Positions 35,995 through 44,936 are shown, counted from the stretch's first letter. The stretch: DNA of 52,532 nt from Planctomycetota bacterium (GCA_947484275.1 CANKOY010000021.1:1-52532); one strand, 5' to 3'. Program-made: numbers and translations. Notes: generated by a model from the sequence alone, not told the origin.

Positions 35995-36081
35995 GGCGAT
36001 AGACTAGCGCCCCAGGATCGCTCCGCGGCGTGGGGAGAGGCCGGGAAGTTTGGCGCCGCCGCGATCGTCACAGGCTTCACC

Positions 36082-37149
36082 TTGAATTCTCTCTTTCGTT
36101 CCATCCGACCGTTGTGGGCGCGATTCGGGTCGCATGCGCTGCTTGTGGCGCTGCTGACTTCCGCCTGCGCCACGCCGGGATCCGACGCTCGCGCAGCCGA
36201 GGCCACGGCGCAACTGGCGGCGGCCCGCAGCGCCTCGCGCGCCCAGCATTGGTCCCAGGCCGCCGGACTGTGGCACGAGATGTTCCTGCGCGGCGGGAGA
36301 CACGAAGAAGAGGCCTGCGCCCAGACCGCGCGCGCGCTGCTCGAGTTGGGCGATCACAAGAGCGCCCAGCACCAAGCCGAACTCGGTAGCCGCAGGTTTC
36401 CGATGAATGGCCGGATGCACGCCCTGCGCGCGGAGGCGCTCGAGGCCCAGGGTTTCCAGCGCACGGCGGAGACGGCTTACGAGAGCGCCTTGAAGCTCGA
36501 CCCGGCCGCGGAGGAAATTCTGCTCGCCCTGGCGCGACTGCGCTGCGAAATCGGGAAGTACGAGGCGGCGCTCGAGTTGCTCGCGCCGCGCTTGGATTCG
36601 GGTCGCGCGCTGGCCGTCGAATTGCAGCTTGCCGCGCGTGCCCAGCGAGCCCTGAAACGCTTCCCCGACGCGCTATTGAGTTTCGAGCGCGCATTCGCCC
36701 TCGGGAATCCCGGCGTCCAGGCCCTCGTGGATGCCGCCACGATCTACGCCGAGGACGGCGTGCGGCGCCAGGATGCGCGCGCGGCGGCCAACGCCGGCGA
36801 GTGGCTCACGCGCGCCTTGGCCTTGGATCCGCAGCACACGCTGGCCCACATTTTCCTCGGCATGATCGCGGAGGACCAGCAGCGCGACGGTGAAGCGGCG
36901 GACTGCTATCGAAGGGCCGTAGAGACCGATCCGGCCAGTGTGCGAGCCCTGACGGCCCTGGCCCAGGTCCAAAGCCGCCGCGGGGAGCTGGCGGACTCCA
37001 TGGCCATGGCCGAGCGCGCTCTTGCCCTGGAAAAAGACCCAGCGGCTCGCTCAGTGCTCGAAGCCTTGGCGCGACCTCAACCGGCCCCGCAGGTGAATGA
37101 GGGGAATGAAGGGCAAGACGCGCCCCTGAAATCCGCGAGCGACGGCTAG
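36082..37149 (+). CDS. TPR-repeat lipoprotein, TTG start
   Basis: 355 residues from TTG 36082, which gives NSLFRSIRPLWARFGSHALL and then the lipobox LLTSAC at about residues 24-29. No ATG is in a usable position; a TTG at 36111 is the only alternative and would still give the lipobox but a very short signal. The rest is TPR-like: ACAQTARALLELGDHKSAQH, LAHIFLGMIAEDQQRDGEAA and DCYRRAVETDPASVRALTAL. Such proteins are envelope scaffolds. The start is separated from the divergent HAD gene by about 90 bp that contains the paired sequence TAGACTAG near 36000-36007. It ends by sharing bases with the convergent gene (37146-37149). Confidence 0.7.
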   Translation: MNSLFRSIRPLWARFGSHALLVALLTSACATPGSDARAAEATAQLAAARSASRAQHWSQAAGLWHEMFLRGGRHEEEACAQTARALLELGDHKSAQHQAELGSRRFPMNGRMHALRAEALEAQGFQRTAETAYESALKLDPAAEEILLALARLRCEIGKYEAALELLAPRLDSGRALAVELQLAARAQRALKRFPDALLSFERAFALGNPGVQALVDAATIYAEDGVRRQDARAAANAGEWLTRALALDPQHTLAHIFLGMIAEDQQRDGEAADCYRRAVETDPASVRALTALAQVQSRRGELADSMAMAERALALEKDPAARSVLEALARPQPAPQVNEGNEGQDAPLKSASDG

Positions 37150-37382
37150 CGAATCAGCGTCGCCACGAGCTGGTCGAGCTTCTCGGTCAGCTCTTTCGCG
37201 AACTCGTCGCCGAAGTCCATTTCCAGCACGTCGATCTCAGGAAACGTGTAGCGACCCGATGAGCGGCTGAAGGGGATCCCGTACTCCCATTTGTTGCCGT
37301 CGGACGCGTGGATGATGACCTCGATCTGGTCATCGCCCTCGACCTCGGCGACGCTGTATTTGACGACCTCGTAGTTGGCCAT
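37146..37382 (-). CDS. Small acidic protein, function unknown
   Basis: 78 residues, ATG 37382. Sequence features: EVVKYSVAEVEGDDQIEVII, ASDGNKWEYGIPFSRSSGRY and MDFGDEFAKELTEKLDQLV. It is acidic with alternating strands and one terminal helix, which is compatible with a real compact protein. Its stop overlaps the convergent TPR gene in CTAG. TAGTCT on the minus strand (37425 region) lies about 40 nt before the start. I do not recognise the family. Confidence 0.55.
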   Translation of the reverse strand: MANYEVVKYSVAEVEGDDQIEVIIHASDGNKWEYGIPFSRSSGRYTFPEIDVLEMDFGDEFAKELTEKLDQLVATLIR

Positions 37383-37445
37383 GTGCGGAGTCAGGTGCGC
37401 TGGAAAAGTACCGGAATTCGCGCCCAGACTAGCACGGGCCGCTGT

Positions 37446-38132
37446 TCAACGGGCCGGCGGAGTCCAGATCTCGAACGTGTGATACTTGTGCGAGTCGAAG
37501 TGTGCGACGCGTGTCCATCCGGCTTCGGTCAGTTCCCTGCCCATCACGCCTTCGTCGAGCTTGTGCTCCGGCGGCGGCCCAATCGGCAAGAGACCCGGCT
37601 TGTATTCCAGGAGCGCGAGACGACCGCCGCGGCGGAGCACGCGCTGCAGGCGGCGCATGTAGGCCACCCGGTCGTCGATGTGGTGGTACGTGTCGGCAAT
37701 GAACAGCAAGTCGCAGGAGGCGGCCGGCAAGTGCGGCGTCGAATAGGACGCCAGCACAGGAACGACGTTCTCGAATCCGCCGGCGAGCAGGTGCGCGCGA
37801 ACGGCGTCGAGCTGCTTGGGCTCAACGTCCACGGCGTACACCAGGCCGCGCGGCATGGCGCGGGCGAACCGCAGCGTGAACACACCCGGACCGCAGCCGA
37901 TGTCGGCCACCACGGAGTTGGGCTCGAGCGCGAGCTTGGCCAGGACCCCGGCGGGATTGAGTTCCTCGATCCTGGCGTCGGACTCCAGGCCCGAGATGTA
38001 CCCCGCAATGTCGCTCGGGCCGAGGCGATCACGGTTGTCGCTCGGGCCCGTGCTATCGCGCGCGGGCGTCGAACTGCACGCCGTCAGGATAAGCCCGAGC
38101 AGCGCTGCGACTGCGAACTCACGGCGCAGCAC
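37446..38132 (-). CDS. Class I SAM-dependent methyltransferase with a lipobox
   Basis: 228 residues. The Rossmann motif I is VVADIGCGPGVFTLRFARAM, with YAVDVEP as motif II and DLLFIADTYHHIDDRVAYMR as motif IV-like, so the methyltransferase fold is intact. Unusually, the N-terminus MLRREFAVAALLGLILTAC ends in a lipobox and reads as a lipoprotein signal. If exported, it would need SAM outside the cytoplasm. It overlaps the MltA gene by 14 bp and is co-transcribed with it. Either the signal is only a membrane anchor, the protein acts on the inner face, or the start codon is further in. The first internal alternative is not obvious. Substrate unknown. Confidence 0.78.
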   Translation of the reverse strand: MLRREFAVAALLGLILTACSSTPARDSTGPSDNRDRLGPSDIAGYISGLESDARIEELNPAGVLAKLALEPNSVVADIGCGPGVFTLRFARAMPRGLVYAVDVEPKQLDAVRAHLLAGGFENVVPVLASYSTPHLPAASCDLLFIADTYHHIDDRVAYMRRLQRVLRRGGRLALLEYKPGLLPIGPPPEHKLDEGVMGRELTEAGWTRVAHFDSHKYHTFEIWTPPAR

Positions 38133-39357
38133 GCAGCGCTCCTTCGCCTTCCTTGAGGAAGATGTAGTAGAGCTGGCCCTCGTTCATCACTCGGCCGGCG
38201 CGCTGTTCTGCCTCGGGACCGATGCCCAGGTAGATGTCCGCGCGACCGGCGGTTCGGATCGCGCCGCCGGTGTCCTGATCGAGCATGAAACGACGGAACC
38301 ACAGGTCGGGCGATGAGAAATTCTTCAGCTTCGTGTCCACGAACACCACGCCGCCGCGCGGGAACAGGACCTTGTCGGTGGCCAGGGTACGGCCGCCCTC
38401 GACTTCCACGTTCAAACTGCCGCGCGGATTGCCGTCGAGCTCGACGAAGAACACATAGGATTCGTTGCGCGCCATGTAGTCCGCGAGCTTCGACGGATTG
38501 TTCCGACCCCAGTCGCGGATCTTCTGCAGGCTCATGTCCTTGCTCTTGAGCTCCTTCCCCGCGATCAGCGCCTTGCCTAGCGACGAGTACTCGCGGCCGT
38601 TCTTGCCTGAGTAGCCGAACTTCAGGCTTTCTCCCGTGGGCGTCTCGATGAAGGCCGAGCCGTTGACGTGGGCAATGAACGCATCGAGCGGATCGCGGAG
38701 GTACACCAGCTCCAGGCCCTTGCCTTCGAACATCGCCGAAGCCTCGATCTCGCGCCGCGACGGATAGGTCTCGACGCCTCCACTTGCCGTGCGCCGTCCC
38801 AGGACTTCGCCTCCATTCGCAGTAACCTGCGCGCCATCGAGCGTGATCAGGTCGCCGCGCTTGGCCTTGACCAGATCGGGCGGCAGGGCATAGAGCGGAT
38901 AGCGGTAAGTGTCGTCCTTCTTACGGCTGCCCTCGAGGATCGGCGTGCAGTAGGCCGTGTACAAAAGGCCGCCGCCCTTGGCGTTCCAGCCCGCACTCTT
39001 GTAGACGTCGAAATCGAAGGCGAGGCCGCGTTTGAATTCCTCGGCGCTCCTGGACTCCACCAGCAACTCCCTGAAGCGCAGGAGCGTATCGCGCGCGCGC
39101 TCGAAAGTGATTCCCTCCTGGGGGAAGAACTGAGCCGACGACGGGCGCTTGAACCATTCGATCGAACGATCGAGAGCGGGCAAGATCTCCGCGCGATTGT
39201 GGAATCCCTCGGCGAAATCAGGCGGCTTCTCGCCGGGCTTCAGCTTGAGCAATGCCGGAGCGCCCGGCGGCAGTGGCCGACCGTAGTCGGGTGTGACGCA
39301 CGAGCCCATGACGGCGGCAAAGACGAACGCGAGTGTGGCGGCAAGGAGTTTCATCAA
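38119..39357 (-). CDS. mltA: Membrane-bound lytic murein transglycosylase A-like protein
   Basis: 412 residues. The lipoprotein signal MMKLLAATLAFVFAAVMGSC is clear. The MltA domain shows TAYCTPILEG, KFGYSGKNGREYSSLGKALI and, at the C-terminus (3D domain), MLDQDTGGAIRTAGRADIYL followed by GIGPEAE, which contains the catalytic Asp region (pattern DxGxAI.G..RaDiF.G.G). It cleaves the glycan strands of peptidoglycan, forming 1,6-anhydro-muramic ends. That supports a peptidoglycan-containing envelope, as now accepted for planctomycetes. It overlaps the next gene (lipoprotein methyltransferase) by 14 bp, and the LAB_N gene lies 40 bp upstream in the same orientation. Confidence 0.9.
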   Translation of the reverse strand: MMKLLAATLAFVFAAVMGSCVTPDYGRPLPPGAPALLKLKPGEKPPDFAEGFHNRAEILPALDRSIEWFKRPSSAQFFPQEGITFERARDTLLRFRELLVESRSAEEFKRGLAFDFDVYKSAGWNAKGGGLLYTAYCTPILEGSRKKDDTYRYPLYALPPDLVKAKRGDLITLDGAQVTANGGEVLGRRTASGGVETYPSRREIEASAMFEGKGLELVYLRDPLDAFIAHVNGSAFIETPTGESLKFGYSGKNGREYSSLGKALIAGKELKSKDMSLQKIRDWGRNNPSKLADYMARNESYVFFVELDGNPRGSLNVEVEGGRTLATDKVLFPRGGVVFVDTKLKNFSSPDLWFRRFMLDQDTGGAIRTAGRADIYLGIGPEAEQRAGRVMNEGQLYYIFLKEGEGALRAAP

Positions 39358-39397
39358 GGTCGGTTGTTTCGAGATGTCGGACCGATTCGCTGCGCGA

Positions 39398-40063
39398 TCA
39401 GTTCAGTTTGTTCGCGCTCCGGTGGTGGAGCATGAGATTTCGCACCGGCGAGGCCCAGCTCAGCAGGAACCCGAAGATGAAAACGTGGTCGTTGCGGTGC
39501 AACGAGTAAGCCAGCAGCAAGCCGCTGCCGAAAATTGTCATCCACCAGAATGCCGCAGGGAACTCGCTCTTTCCATGCCGTTCCGCGTGAGACCACTGCA
39601 CCATGAAGCGGCCGATCCACAGCGTCTGCCCGACAATCGCCAGGGCCAGCCAGGGCGCATCGGCGGGTTCGCGGCCCTGGGAGTCCAGCCTTCCGCTGGC
39701 GTAGGGGCCGACCGCGATCAATATGCCCAGGAGCACGAGAGGCAGCGGCGAGCGGCGCTTCTTGCCCGGACCGCGGACCTGAATCCAGATGTTGCGCAGG
39801 TAGATGAACAAGGTGACGACGTAGGCTGGCAGCATCACAATCTCGCCGCGCAGCACGGCGTAGGAGCTCATCAGCACGGCGCCGGCCGCCGAGACGTACC
39901 AGAAGGCCCGGGGCGCCACTGGTCGTCCAGCGCGCTCCGAGGCGAGCCACTGGATGATCACCCGGCAACAGAACAGGGTCTGTCCTACCCAGCCCACCCC
40001 CCTGATCCACCAGGCCGAGGCCAGGGCGGTTGTGGCCAGGGCCGCCAGGGGGTCAACGGCCAT
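39398..40063 (-). CDS. Lipid-A biosynthesis N-terminal-domain (LAB_N) membrane protein
   Basis: 221 residues, overlapping the GT2 gene by 11 bp. Two copies of the LAB_N pattern are visible: GQTLFCCRVIIQWLASERAG with FWYVSAAGAVLMSSYA, and GQTLWIGRFMVQWSHAERHG with FWWMTIFGSGLLLAYSLH. Each has W/Y-rich membrane helices; five or more helices in all. This domain is named from LpxB N-termini and also occurs alone, next to glycosyltransferases of the DPM1/ArnC type. It probably takes part in handling polyprenyl-phosphate sugars or lipid A at the inner membrane. Confidence 0.85.
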   Translation of the reverse strand: MAVDPLAALATTALASAWWIRGVGWVGQTLFCCRVIIQWLASERAGRPVAPRAFWYVSAAGAVLMSSYAVLRGEIVMLPAYVVTLFIYLRNIWIQVRGPGKKRRSPLPLVLLGILIAVGPYASGRLDSQGREPADAPWLALAIVGQTLWIGRFMVQWSHAERHGKSEFPAAFWWMTIFGSGLLLAYSLHRNDHVFIFGFLLSWASPVRNLMLHHRSANKLN

Positions 40064-40871
40064 CGCGCACTTCTCGGATCGGCAGGTGGATCAGTCGCCC
40101 GCGCATCCAGCGCACGGCGAGCAGGTCCTTGAAGGCCCGAAAAGCGCGGTTCATGACGCCGTACTTGGAGACCCCGGCGATCCTCGGGTGGTGCGAGACC
40201 GGGTGTTCGAGCACGGAGAAGCCGTAGTAGCGCAGCAACGTAGGCAGGAAACGATGCATGCCCTCGAACAGCGGCATGGCCTGGATCGCCGGAGCACGGA
40301 ACACCTTGAGTGAGCAGCCGGTGTCGCGGAAGTCATCCTTCGAGAGCCAGTTCCGGATCCGATTGGCGATGCGCGAGCTGGCGCGGCGAACGAAGTTGTC
40401 GTTGCGCTTGCGCCGGTAGCCGACCACGGCGTCGTGTCCCGGGAGGAGCGCGATCATCGCCGGCAGGTCCACGGGATCGTTCTGCATGTCAGCGTCGATG
40501 GTCGCGATCAGGCGTCCGCGGGCCAGGTGGACCCCCGCTGCCGTGGCCGCGGTCTGGCCGCAGTTGCGCCCAAAGAACACGCCGACGATGCGCGGATCCG
40601 CCGCACCGAGACTCCCGATCAGCTCCGGCGAGCCGTCGCTCGAACCATCGTCCACCAGGATGAGCTCCCAGTCGGTGGTCGCGCCGAAGATCTCGCGCAC
40701 GCGCTCGCAAAGGCGCGGCAGGTTCTCGGCCTCATTGAAGGCCGGCGCCACCAGGGTCAGATCGCAGGCCGCGTCCTGCCGCGCACGTTGTTTCTTTGCG
40801 AACTCAATCGGGAACAGCACGGTCGGTGGCGCGGGCAGCGTGCGCGCATTCTCTCCCCACGCGAGGCCCAA
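40053..40871 (-). CDS. DPM1/ArnC-type family 2 glycosyltransferase
   Basis: 272 residues from a TTG at 40871; the exact start is uncertain because no ATG precedes the domain. GT-A motifs: LTLVAPAFNEAENLPRLCER, ELILVDDGSSDGSPELIGSL, RLIATIDADMQNDPVDLPAM (D-x-D), DAVVGYRRKRNDNFVRRASS and FRDTGCSLKVFRA. No C-terminal membrane helices, so it resembles soluble dolichyl/undecaprenyl-phosphate sugar transferases. Its coupling to LAB_N is a known pairing. The product would be a polyprenyl-phosphate sugar used for glycolipid or lipid A decoration. Confidence 0.85.
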   Translation of the reverse strand: MGLAWGENARTLPAPPTVLFPIEFAKKQRARQDAACDLTLVAPAFNEAENLPRLCERVREIFGATTDWELILVDDGSSDGSPELIGSLGAADPRIVGVFFGRNCGQTAATAAGVHLARGRLIATIDADMQNDPVDLPAMIALLPGHDAVVGYRRKRNDNFVRRASSRIANRIRNWLSKDDFRDTGCSLKVFRAPAIQAMPLFEGMHRFLPTLLRYYGFSVLEHPVSHHPRIAGVSKYGVMNRAFRAFKDLLAVRWMRGRLIHLPIREVRDGR

Positions 40872-41063
40872 TGCCAGCCTGGGCTAGGAGCCCGTTGAGC
40901 ACGTCACCGTCGCGATGCACTGCGAGCAAAGGTGAGACATGCAGTGCGACGCAAGCGTGGCAGCGGGGTGCGGATTGCATGGCCGACGAGCGCGAGGTTG
41001 CTGGCCGGACGAAGGAGCTCCAAAGCGCGCGCAGGGTCGTGACGGGACCCTCTCAACCGGCTG

Positions 41064-42479
41064 CTACACCGGCATCGGGGTGTCTTCCCCCGGCGAGTTG
41101 AGCAAGTTGCGCGGCAGAACCATGGTGAAGCGCGCGCCACCGGTGGGGGAGCGGCCGACTTGGATTGATCCGCCCTGGGCATCCACCGCCGAGCGGACGA
41201 TGGCGAGACCAAGGCCGTAGCCCACGCGCCGACCCTTGGCCTTGGGGCCGCGGAAAAAGGCCTCGAAAATGCGCTCTTGGAGCTCCTCCGGCACGCCTGG
41301 ACCGGAATCGTCGACCGTGACCACCACCTGGCCCTTTTCGCCGCGCACGTGGATGTCCACCTGACTGTCCGGGGCCCCCCACTCGATTGCATTTGCGGTC
41401 AGGTTGCGCATGGCGCGCAGCAGGGCCTCGCGATCGCCGTAGATGCGCGTGTCGCCCTCGAAAATCTGCGACAAGCGGATGCCGCGGGCGGTTGCGTAAG
41501 ACGACTCGCGCGCAAGACGCAGTCTGGCCTCAGGGCCAAGTTCAAAGCTCTCGCGCGTCTCCGAGTGGTCTTGGCCGTGTTTGTGCTGGGAGCAGATCGT
41601 CACCAGGTTGTCCACGGCGTCCGCCAGATCGCGCAATTCCTGCAGGTGGCTCACCAGGACCCGTCGGTACTCCGGCGCGTCGCGCTGAGCCATCAGCGCC
41701 ACCTCGGTTTCGCCCATCAAGTTTTGGATCGGCGAGCGCAGTTCGTGGGCCAGGCTCGCGGTGAAGACGCGGTTGCGTTCCGTTTCGCCCTGCACGCTGA
41801 ACAGCATTTCCTGGAGCGCGACGACGATCTCGCGGATCTCCAACGGAGCATGCCTCAGGTCCACCTGCATCGAACCGCCGCTGGTTTGGATGCCGCGAAG
41901 GCTCTCGGTCACCTGTCTCAGGTTCCGCGAGACCCTGCCCACCAGGACGTGGCACACGCCAAAAATGATTGCGATCGTGGCGAAGACCAGCACCAAGCCG
42001 ATCAACCCAAAGCGTCTCAGCTCGCCCAGCGCGCCTGAGGCATCGATGAGGCATCCGAACAGCATGCCTCCCTTGCCCTCGGCCACCAGTCCGCGCAGGC
42101 CGTCCGGCAGGGTCTGAGGCTCTCCCAGCAAACTCGGCGCGGTCGAGAGCTTGGCGCGAGAAAACAGCAGCACTTCGCCGAAGCTGGCCCACTCCGATGC
42201 TCCGTCCGCACGCCAGATGCGCCACGCGATGGGCGTGGTCCCGTGGCCCCTCTGGAACTCCGCCGCGGCTCGGCCAAGCACCTCAGAATCGGCTCCGAGT
42301 GTGTCGTAGGCGATTTGCATCTCGTCGATCTCCTCGCGCAGGAGACTGACCAGAGATTGCTCCGTGGAGCGCGAGATGAACCACGCACTGACTGCCATGG
42401 CGATCAGGACCAGCAAGCTGGTCGTGATCGCGAAAAGGCGGGTCAAGCGCGTGGCCAGCGACCACGGAGCTCGGTTCAA
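41064..42479 (-). CDS. Sensor histidine kinase
   Basis: 471 residues. TM1 (about 13-35) and TM2 (about 155-178) flank an extracytoplasmic domain of about 120 residues with no known sensor fold. A HAMP-like linker follows. H-box: FTASLAHELRSPIQNLMGET with His near residue 245. N-box: RAMRNLTANAIEWGAPDSQV. G1: VDDSGPGVPEEL. G2: GYGLGLAIVRSAVDAQGG. All catalytic motifs are intact. It starts 4 bp inside the response regulator gene (ATGA overlap, 42476-42479), so both proteins come from one mRNA. The C-terminus (EDTPMPV) is unremarkable. Confidence 0.93.
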   Translation of the reverse strand: MNRAPWSLATRLTRLFAITTSLLVLIAMAVSAWFISRSTEQSLVSLLREEIDEMQIAYDTLGADSEVLGRAAAEFQRGHGTTPIAWRIWRADGASEWASFGEVLLFSRAKLSTAPSLLGEPQTLPDGLRGLVAEGKGGMLFGCLIDASGALGELRRFGLIGLVLVFATIAIIFGVCHVLVGRVSRNLRQVTESLRGIQTSGGSMQVDLRHAPLEIREIVVALQEMLFSVQGETERNRVFTASLAHELRSPIQNLMGETEVALMAQRDAPEYRRVLVSHLQELRDLADAVDNLVTICSQHKHGQDHSETRESFELGPEARLRLARESSYATARGIRLSQIFEGDTRIYGDREALLRAMRNLTANAIEWGAPDSQVDIHVRGEKGQVVVTVDDSGPGVPEELQERIFEAFFRGPKAKGRRVGYGLGLAIVRSAVDAQGGSIQVGRSPTGGARFTMVLPRNLLNSPGEDTPMPV

Positions 42480-43156
42480 GCTGCGGCCTCTTCGTTCCCG
42501 AGCCGATAGCCCTCACCGCGTACTGTGTGAATCAGGGGCGGGCCCTGGCGATCCAGCTTGCGCCGCAGCCGTCCGATGTGGACGTCCACCACGTTCGTGC
42601 CCGGGTCGAACTCGATGCCCCAGACATTGCGCAACAGATCGCTGCGCGAGAGCACTTCGCCGCCGGCGCGCACCAGCGTCAGCAAGAGGTCGAATTCGCG
42701 CGGTGAAAGCTCGAGTGCCTTCCCCGCTCGGGTCACTTGCCGGCGCACGAGATCGAGCCGCAGGTCGTAGGCCTCGATCGGGGGCAGGGCCTTGCGGCGC
42801 CGCACGGCGACTTCGACGCGCGCCAACAACTCGTTGAACGCGAAGGGCTTGATCACATAGTCGTCGGCGCCGAGCTTGAGGCCCTTGATGCGTTCCTCGA
42901 CGGTGTCGCGCGCAGTGACGAAGATCACCGGCGTTTCGCGGCCCTCCGCGCGCATTTCGATCAATAGATCCCAACCTGTCTTCACCGGCATCATGACGTC
43001 GAGCAAGATCAGGTCGAATCCGGTCTTGTCCGTCCGCAGTACTTCCAATGCCGAGACTGGATCGCCCGCCGTCACCGCCTCGATTCCCGACTCCGCGAGA
43101 CCCGTGGATACGTAGCTCCTGAATTTCGGATCGTCGTCGACCACCAAAAGTCGCAT
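42476..43156 (-). CDS. OmpR/PhoB-family response regulator
   Basis: 226 residues, ATG 43156; an in-frame start at 43345 would lie inside the repeat element. Receiver domain: VVDDDP acidic pair, phosphoacceptor Asp53 in LILLDVMMPVKTG, Thr in VIFVTARD and the conserved Lys in DYVIKPFAF. The winged-helix output domain has LELSPREFDLLLTLVRAGGE, SRSDLLRNVWGIEF and HIGRLRRKLD with HTVRGEGYRL. It partners the histidine kinase that overlaps its 3' end. Targets cannot be named; no metal, antibiotic or phosphate operator is evident. A GTATTTACT sequence directly precedes ATG. Confidence 0.94.
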   Translation of the reverse strand: MRLLVVDDDPKFRSYVSTGLAESGIEAVTAGDPVSALEVLRTDKTGFDLILLDVMMPVKTGWDLLIEMRAEGRETPVIFVTARDTVEERIKGLKLGADDYVIKPFAFNELLARVEVAVRRRKALPPIEAYDLRLDLVRRQVTRAGKALELSPREFDLLLTLVRAGGEVLSRSDLLRNVWGIEFDPGTNVVDVHIGRLRRKLDRQGPPLIHTVRGEGYRLGNEEAAA

Positions 43157-43215
43157 AGTAAATACCGTCCTTTTCCTGGCGGAACCGCACTTAACGGTTC
43201 GTGCCAAGCCGCAGT

Positions 43216-43457
43216 CTAGCAGCCCGTTGAAAAAGTCCCTACTACGGCACGACGTGCTTCGGCGCCGCGGCGTCGCGCTCGGAAAGTCGTGCTCAGCGGC
43301 CAGGAAGGCCGCACCCCACTGCGAAGGCTCCGCAGGAGCCTTCACTACGAGCGCTTCGCGCTCTAACGCGGGGACACCTGCGCGACTCCCTGTCGCGCTC
43401 CTTGCTCCGCCTTCGCACGCCTTGCCTCGCGACGGGACTCTTTCAATGGACTGCTAG
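43216..43457. mobile_element. MITE-like element, 242 bp with 24-bp terminal inverted repeats
   Basis: The left end (43216-43239) and the right end (43434-43457, inverted) match at 21 of 24 bases, beginning CTAGCAG and containing TTGAAA and AGTCCC. The interior codes for nothing recognisable and contains two further hairpins (GAAGGCTCC-GCA-GGAGCCTTC near 43323 and GAGCGC-TTC-GCGCTC near 43350). Ends of this general kind (GGACTTTTTCAACGGGCTGC) occur on insertion sequences in many environmental genomes, as far as I recall. It is probably a non-autonomous element that sits between the response regulator and the MBL-rhodanese gene. Target duplication is not clear because the ends start with the palindrome CTAG. 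Confidence 0.65.
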
Positions 43458-43488
43458 CAAGATAATCCGCGCCCGAGGCGCGCCGCGG

Positions 43489-44886
43489 TCATTGGCGAAC
43501 GGTGGGTTGTTTCGCCCCGACCCAGGCCTCAAAACCGCCTTCAAGATCCGATAGGGGGCCGAGGCCGTGCCGCTCCAAGAGGCTGACGGCAATCACAGAG
43601 CGGTACCCGCCCTTGCAATGCACCGCGATCGGTTTCCCGCGCGGCAATTCGCCCAGGCGCGACTCCAATTGGGGCAACGGCACGTGCAGCGCGCCCTGCA
43701 CATGTCCGTCATCCCATTCCGATTGCGTGCGTACATCGAGCAGTATCGGAGCGTCTCTGCGCGCGAGCTCACCAGCTAGGCCGGTGGCCGATAACCGCAC
43801 GCTTGAGCGCAAAAGATCCTTGCGTGCGCGCCAAGAACTCGCGCCGTGCTCGATGAATCCGGCGACAGTGTCGAATCCGATGCGGCCAAGGCGCACTGCG
43901 GCCTCGCGTTCGCGTCCCGCGGGAGCCACGAGCACCAGCTCGCGTCCGTGGGGAATCAGCGCGCCCACCCAGCTGGCGAACGTGCCCGAGAGTCCGATGT
44001 TCACGCTGCCGGCGAGGTGCTCCGCAGTCCAATCGCCGGGCTCGCGCGTGTCGAGAATCAGCGCACCCTTGCGCACGCGTCCCAAGGCGTCATCCAAAGT
44101 GAGCGGCTTGAGACTCTCGACCAGGCTCTGCTCCAGAGTCGCGCGCGGCTTGCGATTCAAGTTGGCGTCGAAGGCGAAGTAGGCGGGCATCGGCGGCTGT
44201 TCGGCGGTCAGGCGCCGCGCGAACTCTTCGCGTTCCATGGGCTGCAGGGCCCAGTTCACGCGCTTTTGCAGGCCGAGTGTGGAAGACGTGTCCTTGGAGA
44301 TGTTTTTGCCGCAGGCCGAGCCCGCGCCGTGGGCGGGATAGACCAGCGTCGCGTCCGGCAAGGGCAGGATCTTCTCGTGCAGCGTGTCGTACATCGCACG
44401 CGCGAGGTCCAGCGCTGAGAGGCCCTGGGAAGCGAGCAGGTCGGGCCGGCCGACGTCGCCGATAAAGAGCGTGTCACCGGTCAGGATCGCCTGGGGGTGG
44501 TTTGCGTCGCGGGCCAAGTCGAACACCAGGATCGAAATGCCCTCGGGCGTGTGCCCGGGCGTCTCCAGGATTCTCAGGCGCATGTCGCCGAATTCGAGCG
44601 TCTCGCCGTCACGCAGTGGCGTGCACTGAAACTCGGCGCGCGCCTTGGCTCCCATGTGGATCGTCGCGCCCGTCAATGCGGCAAGCTCCAGGTGGCCGGC
44701 GACAAAATCCGCGTGGAAGTGGGTCAGAATCACGCGCCGAATCGTGAGGCCCAGCTTCTCCGCCCGCTCGATGTAACCGTCCACATCGCGTTGGGGGTCG
44801 ACGACCACGGCAGTGCCCGTGCGCTCGTCGCCGAGCATGTACGAAGCGTGCGAAAGACAGGCGAGATAGGTTTGTTGGAGGATCAT
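43489..44886 (-). CDS. MBL-fold (persulfide dioxygenase-like) protein with two rhodanese domains
   Basis: 465 residues. MBL domain (1-230): metal motif THFHADFVAGH (His56, His58, Asp60, His65), ETPGHTPEGIS, LTGDTLFIGDVGRPDL and YPAHGAGS, the ETHE1-like set. The first rhodanese domain (about 255-350) lacks the active Cys (VLVAPAGRE). The second (about 365-460) keeps it in HCKGGYRS. Such proteins oxidise glutathione persulfide or transfer sulfane sulfur in sulfide detoxification. The only promoter-like site is the palindrome AGTATACT near 44940, shared with the divergent chromate-transporter gene. Cytoplasmic. Confidence 0.93.
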   Translation of the reverse strand: MILQQTYLACLSHASYMLGDERTGTAVVVDPQRDVDGYIERAEKLGLTIRRVILTHFHADFVAGHLELAALTGATIHMGAKARAEFQCTPLRDGETLEFGDMRLRILETPGHTPEGISILVFDLARDANHPQAILTGDTLFIGDVGRPDLLASQGLSALDLARAMYDTLHEKILPLPDATLVYPAHGAGSACGKNISKDTSSTLGLQKRVNWALQPMEREEFARRLTAEQPPMPAYFAFDANLNRKPRATLEQSLVESLKPLTLDDALGRVRKGALILDTREPGDWTAEHLAGSVNIGLSGTFASWVGALIPHGRELVLVAPAGREREAAVRLGRIGFDTVAGFIEHGASSWRARKDLLRSSVRLSATGLAGELARRDAPILLDVRTQSEWDDGHVQGALHVPLPQLESRLGELPRGKPIAVHCKGGYRSVIAVSLLERHGLGPLSDLEGGFEAWVGAKQPTVRQ

Positions 44887-44936
44887 GCGGCGCGCGCGAG
44901 CCCGAAACCCGCGCAGATATCGAGGGTCGCGAGCCC

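Noticed and set aside
36000..36007. TAGACTAG as a promoter of the TPR lipoprotein gene at 36082
   Set aside because: It lies about 75 nt from the start and is better placed for the divergent HAD gene, where it ends 6 nt before GTG; a dual role cannot be excluded but was not annotated.
35341..36081. Extension of the TPR lipoprotein upstream through the HAD gene
   Set aside because: The frame is open only because it is opposite the HAD gene; the lipobox requires a start at 36082 or later.
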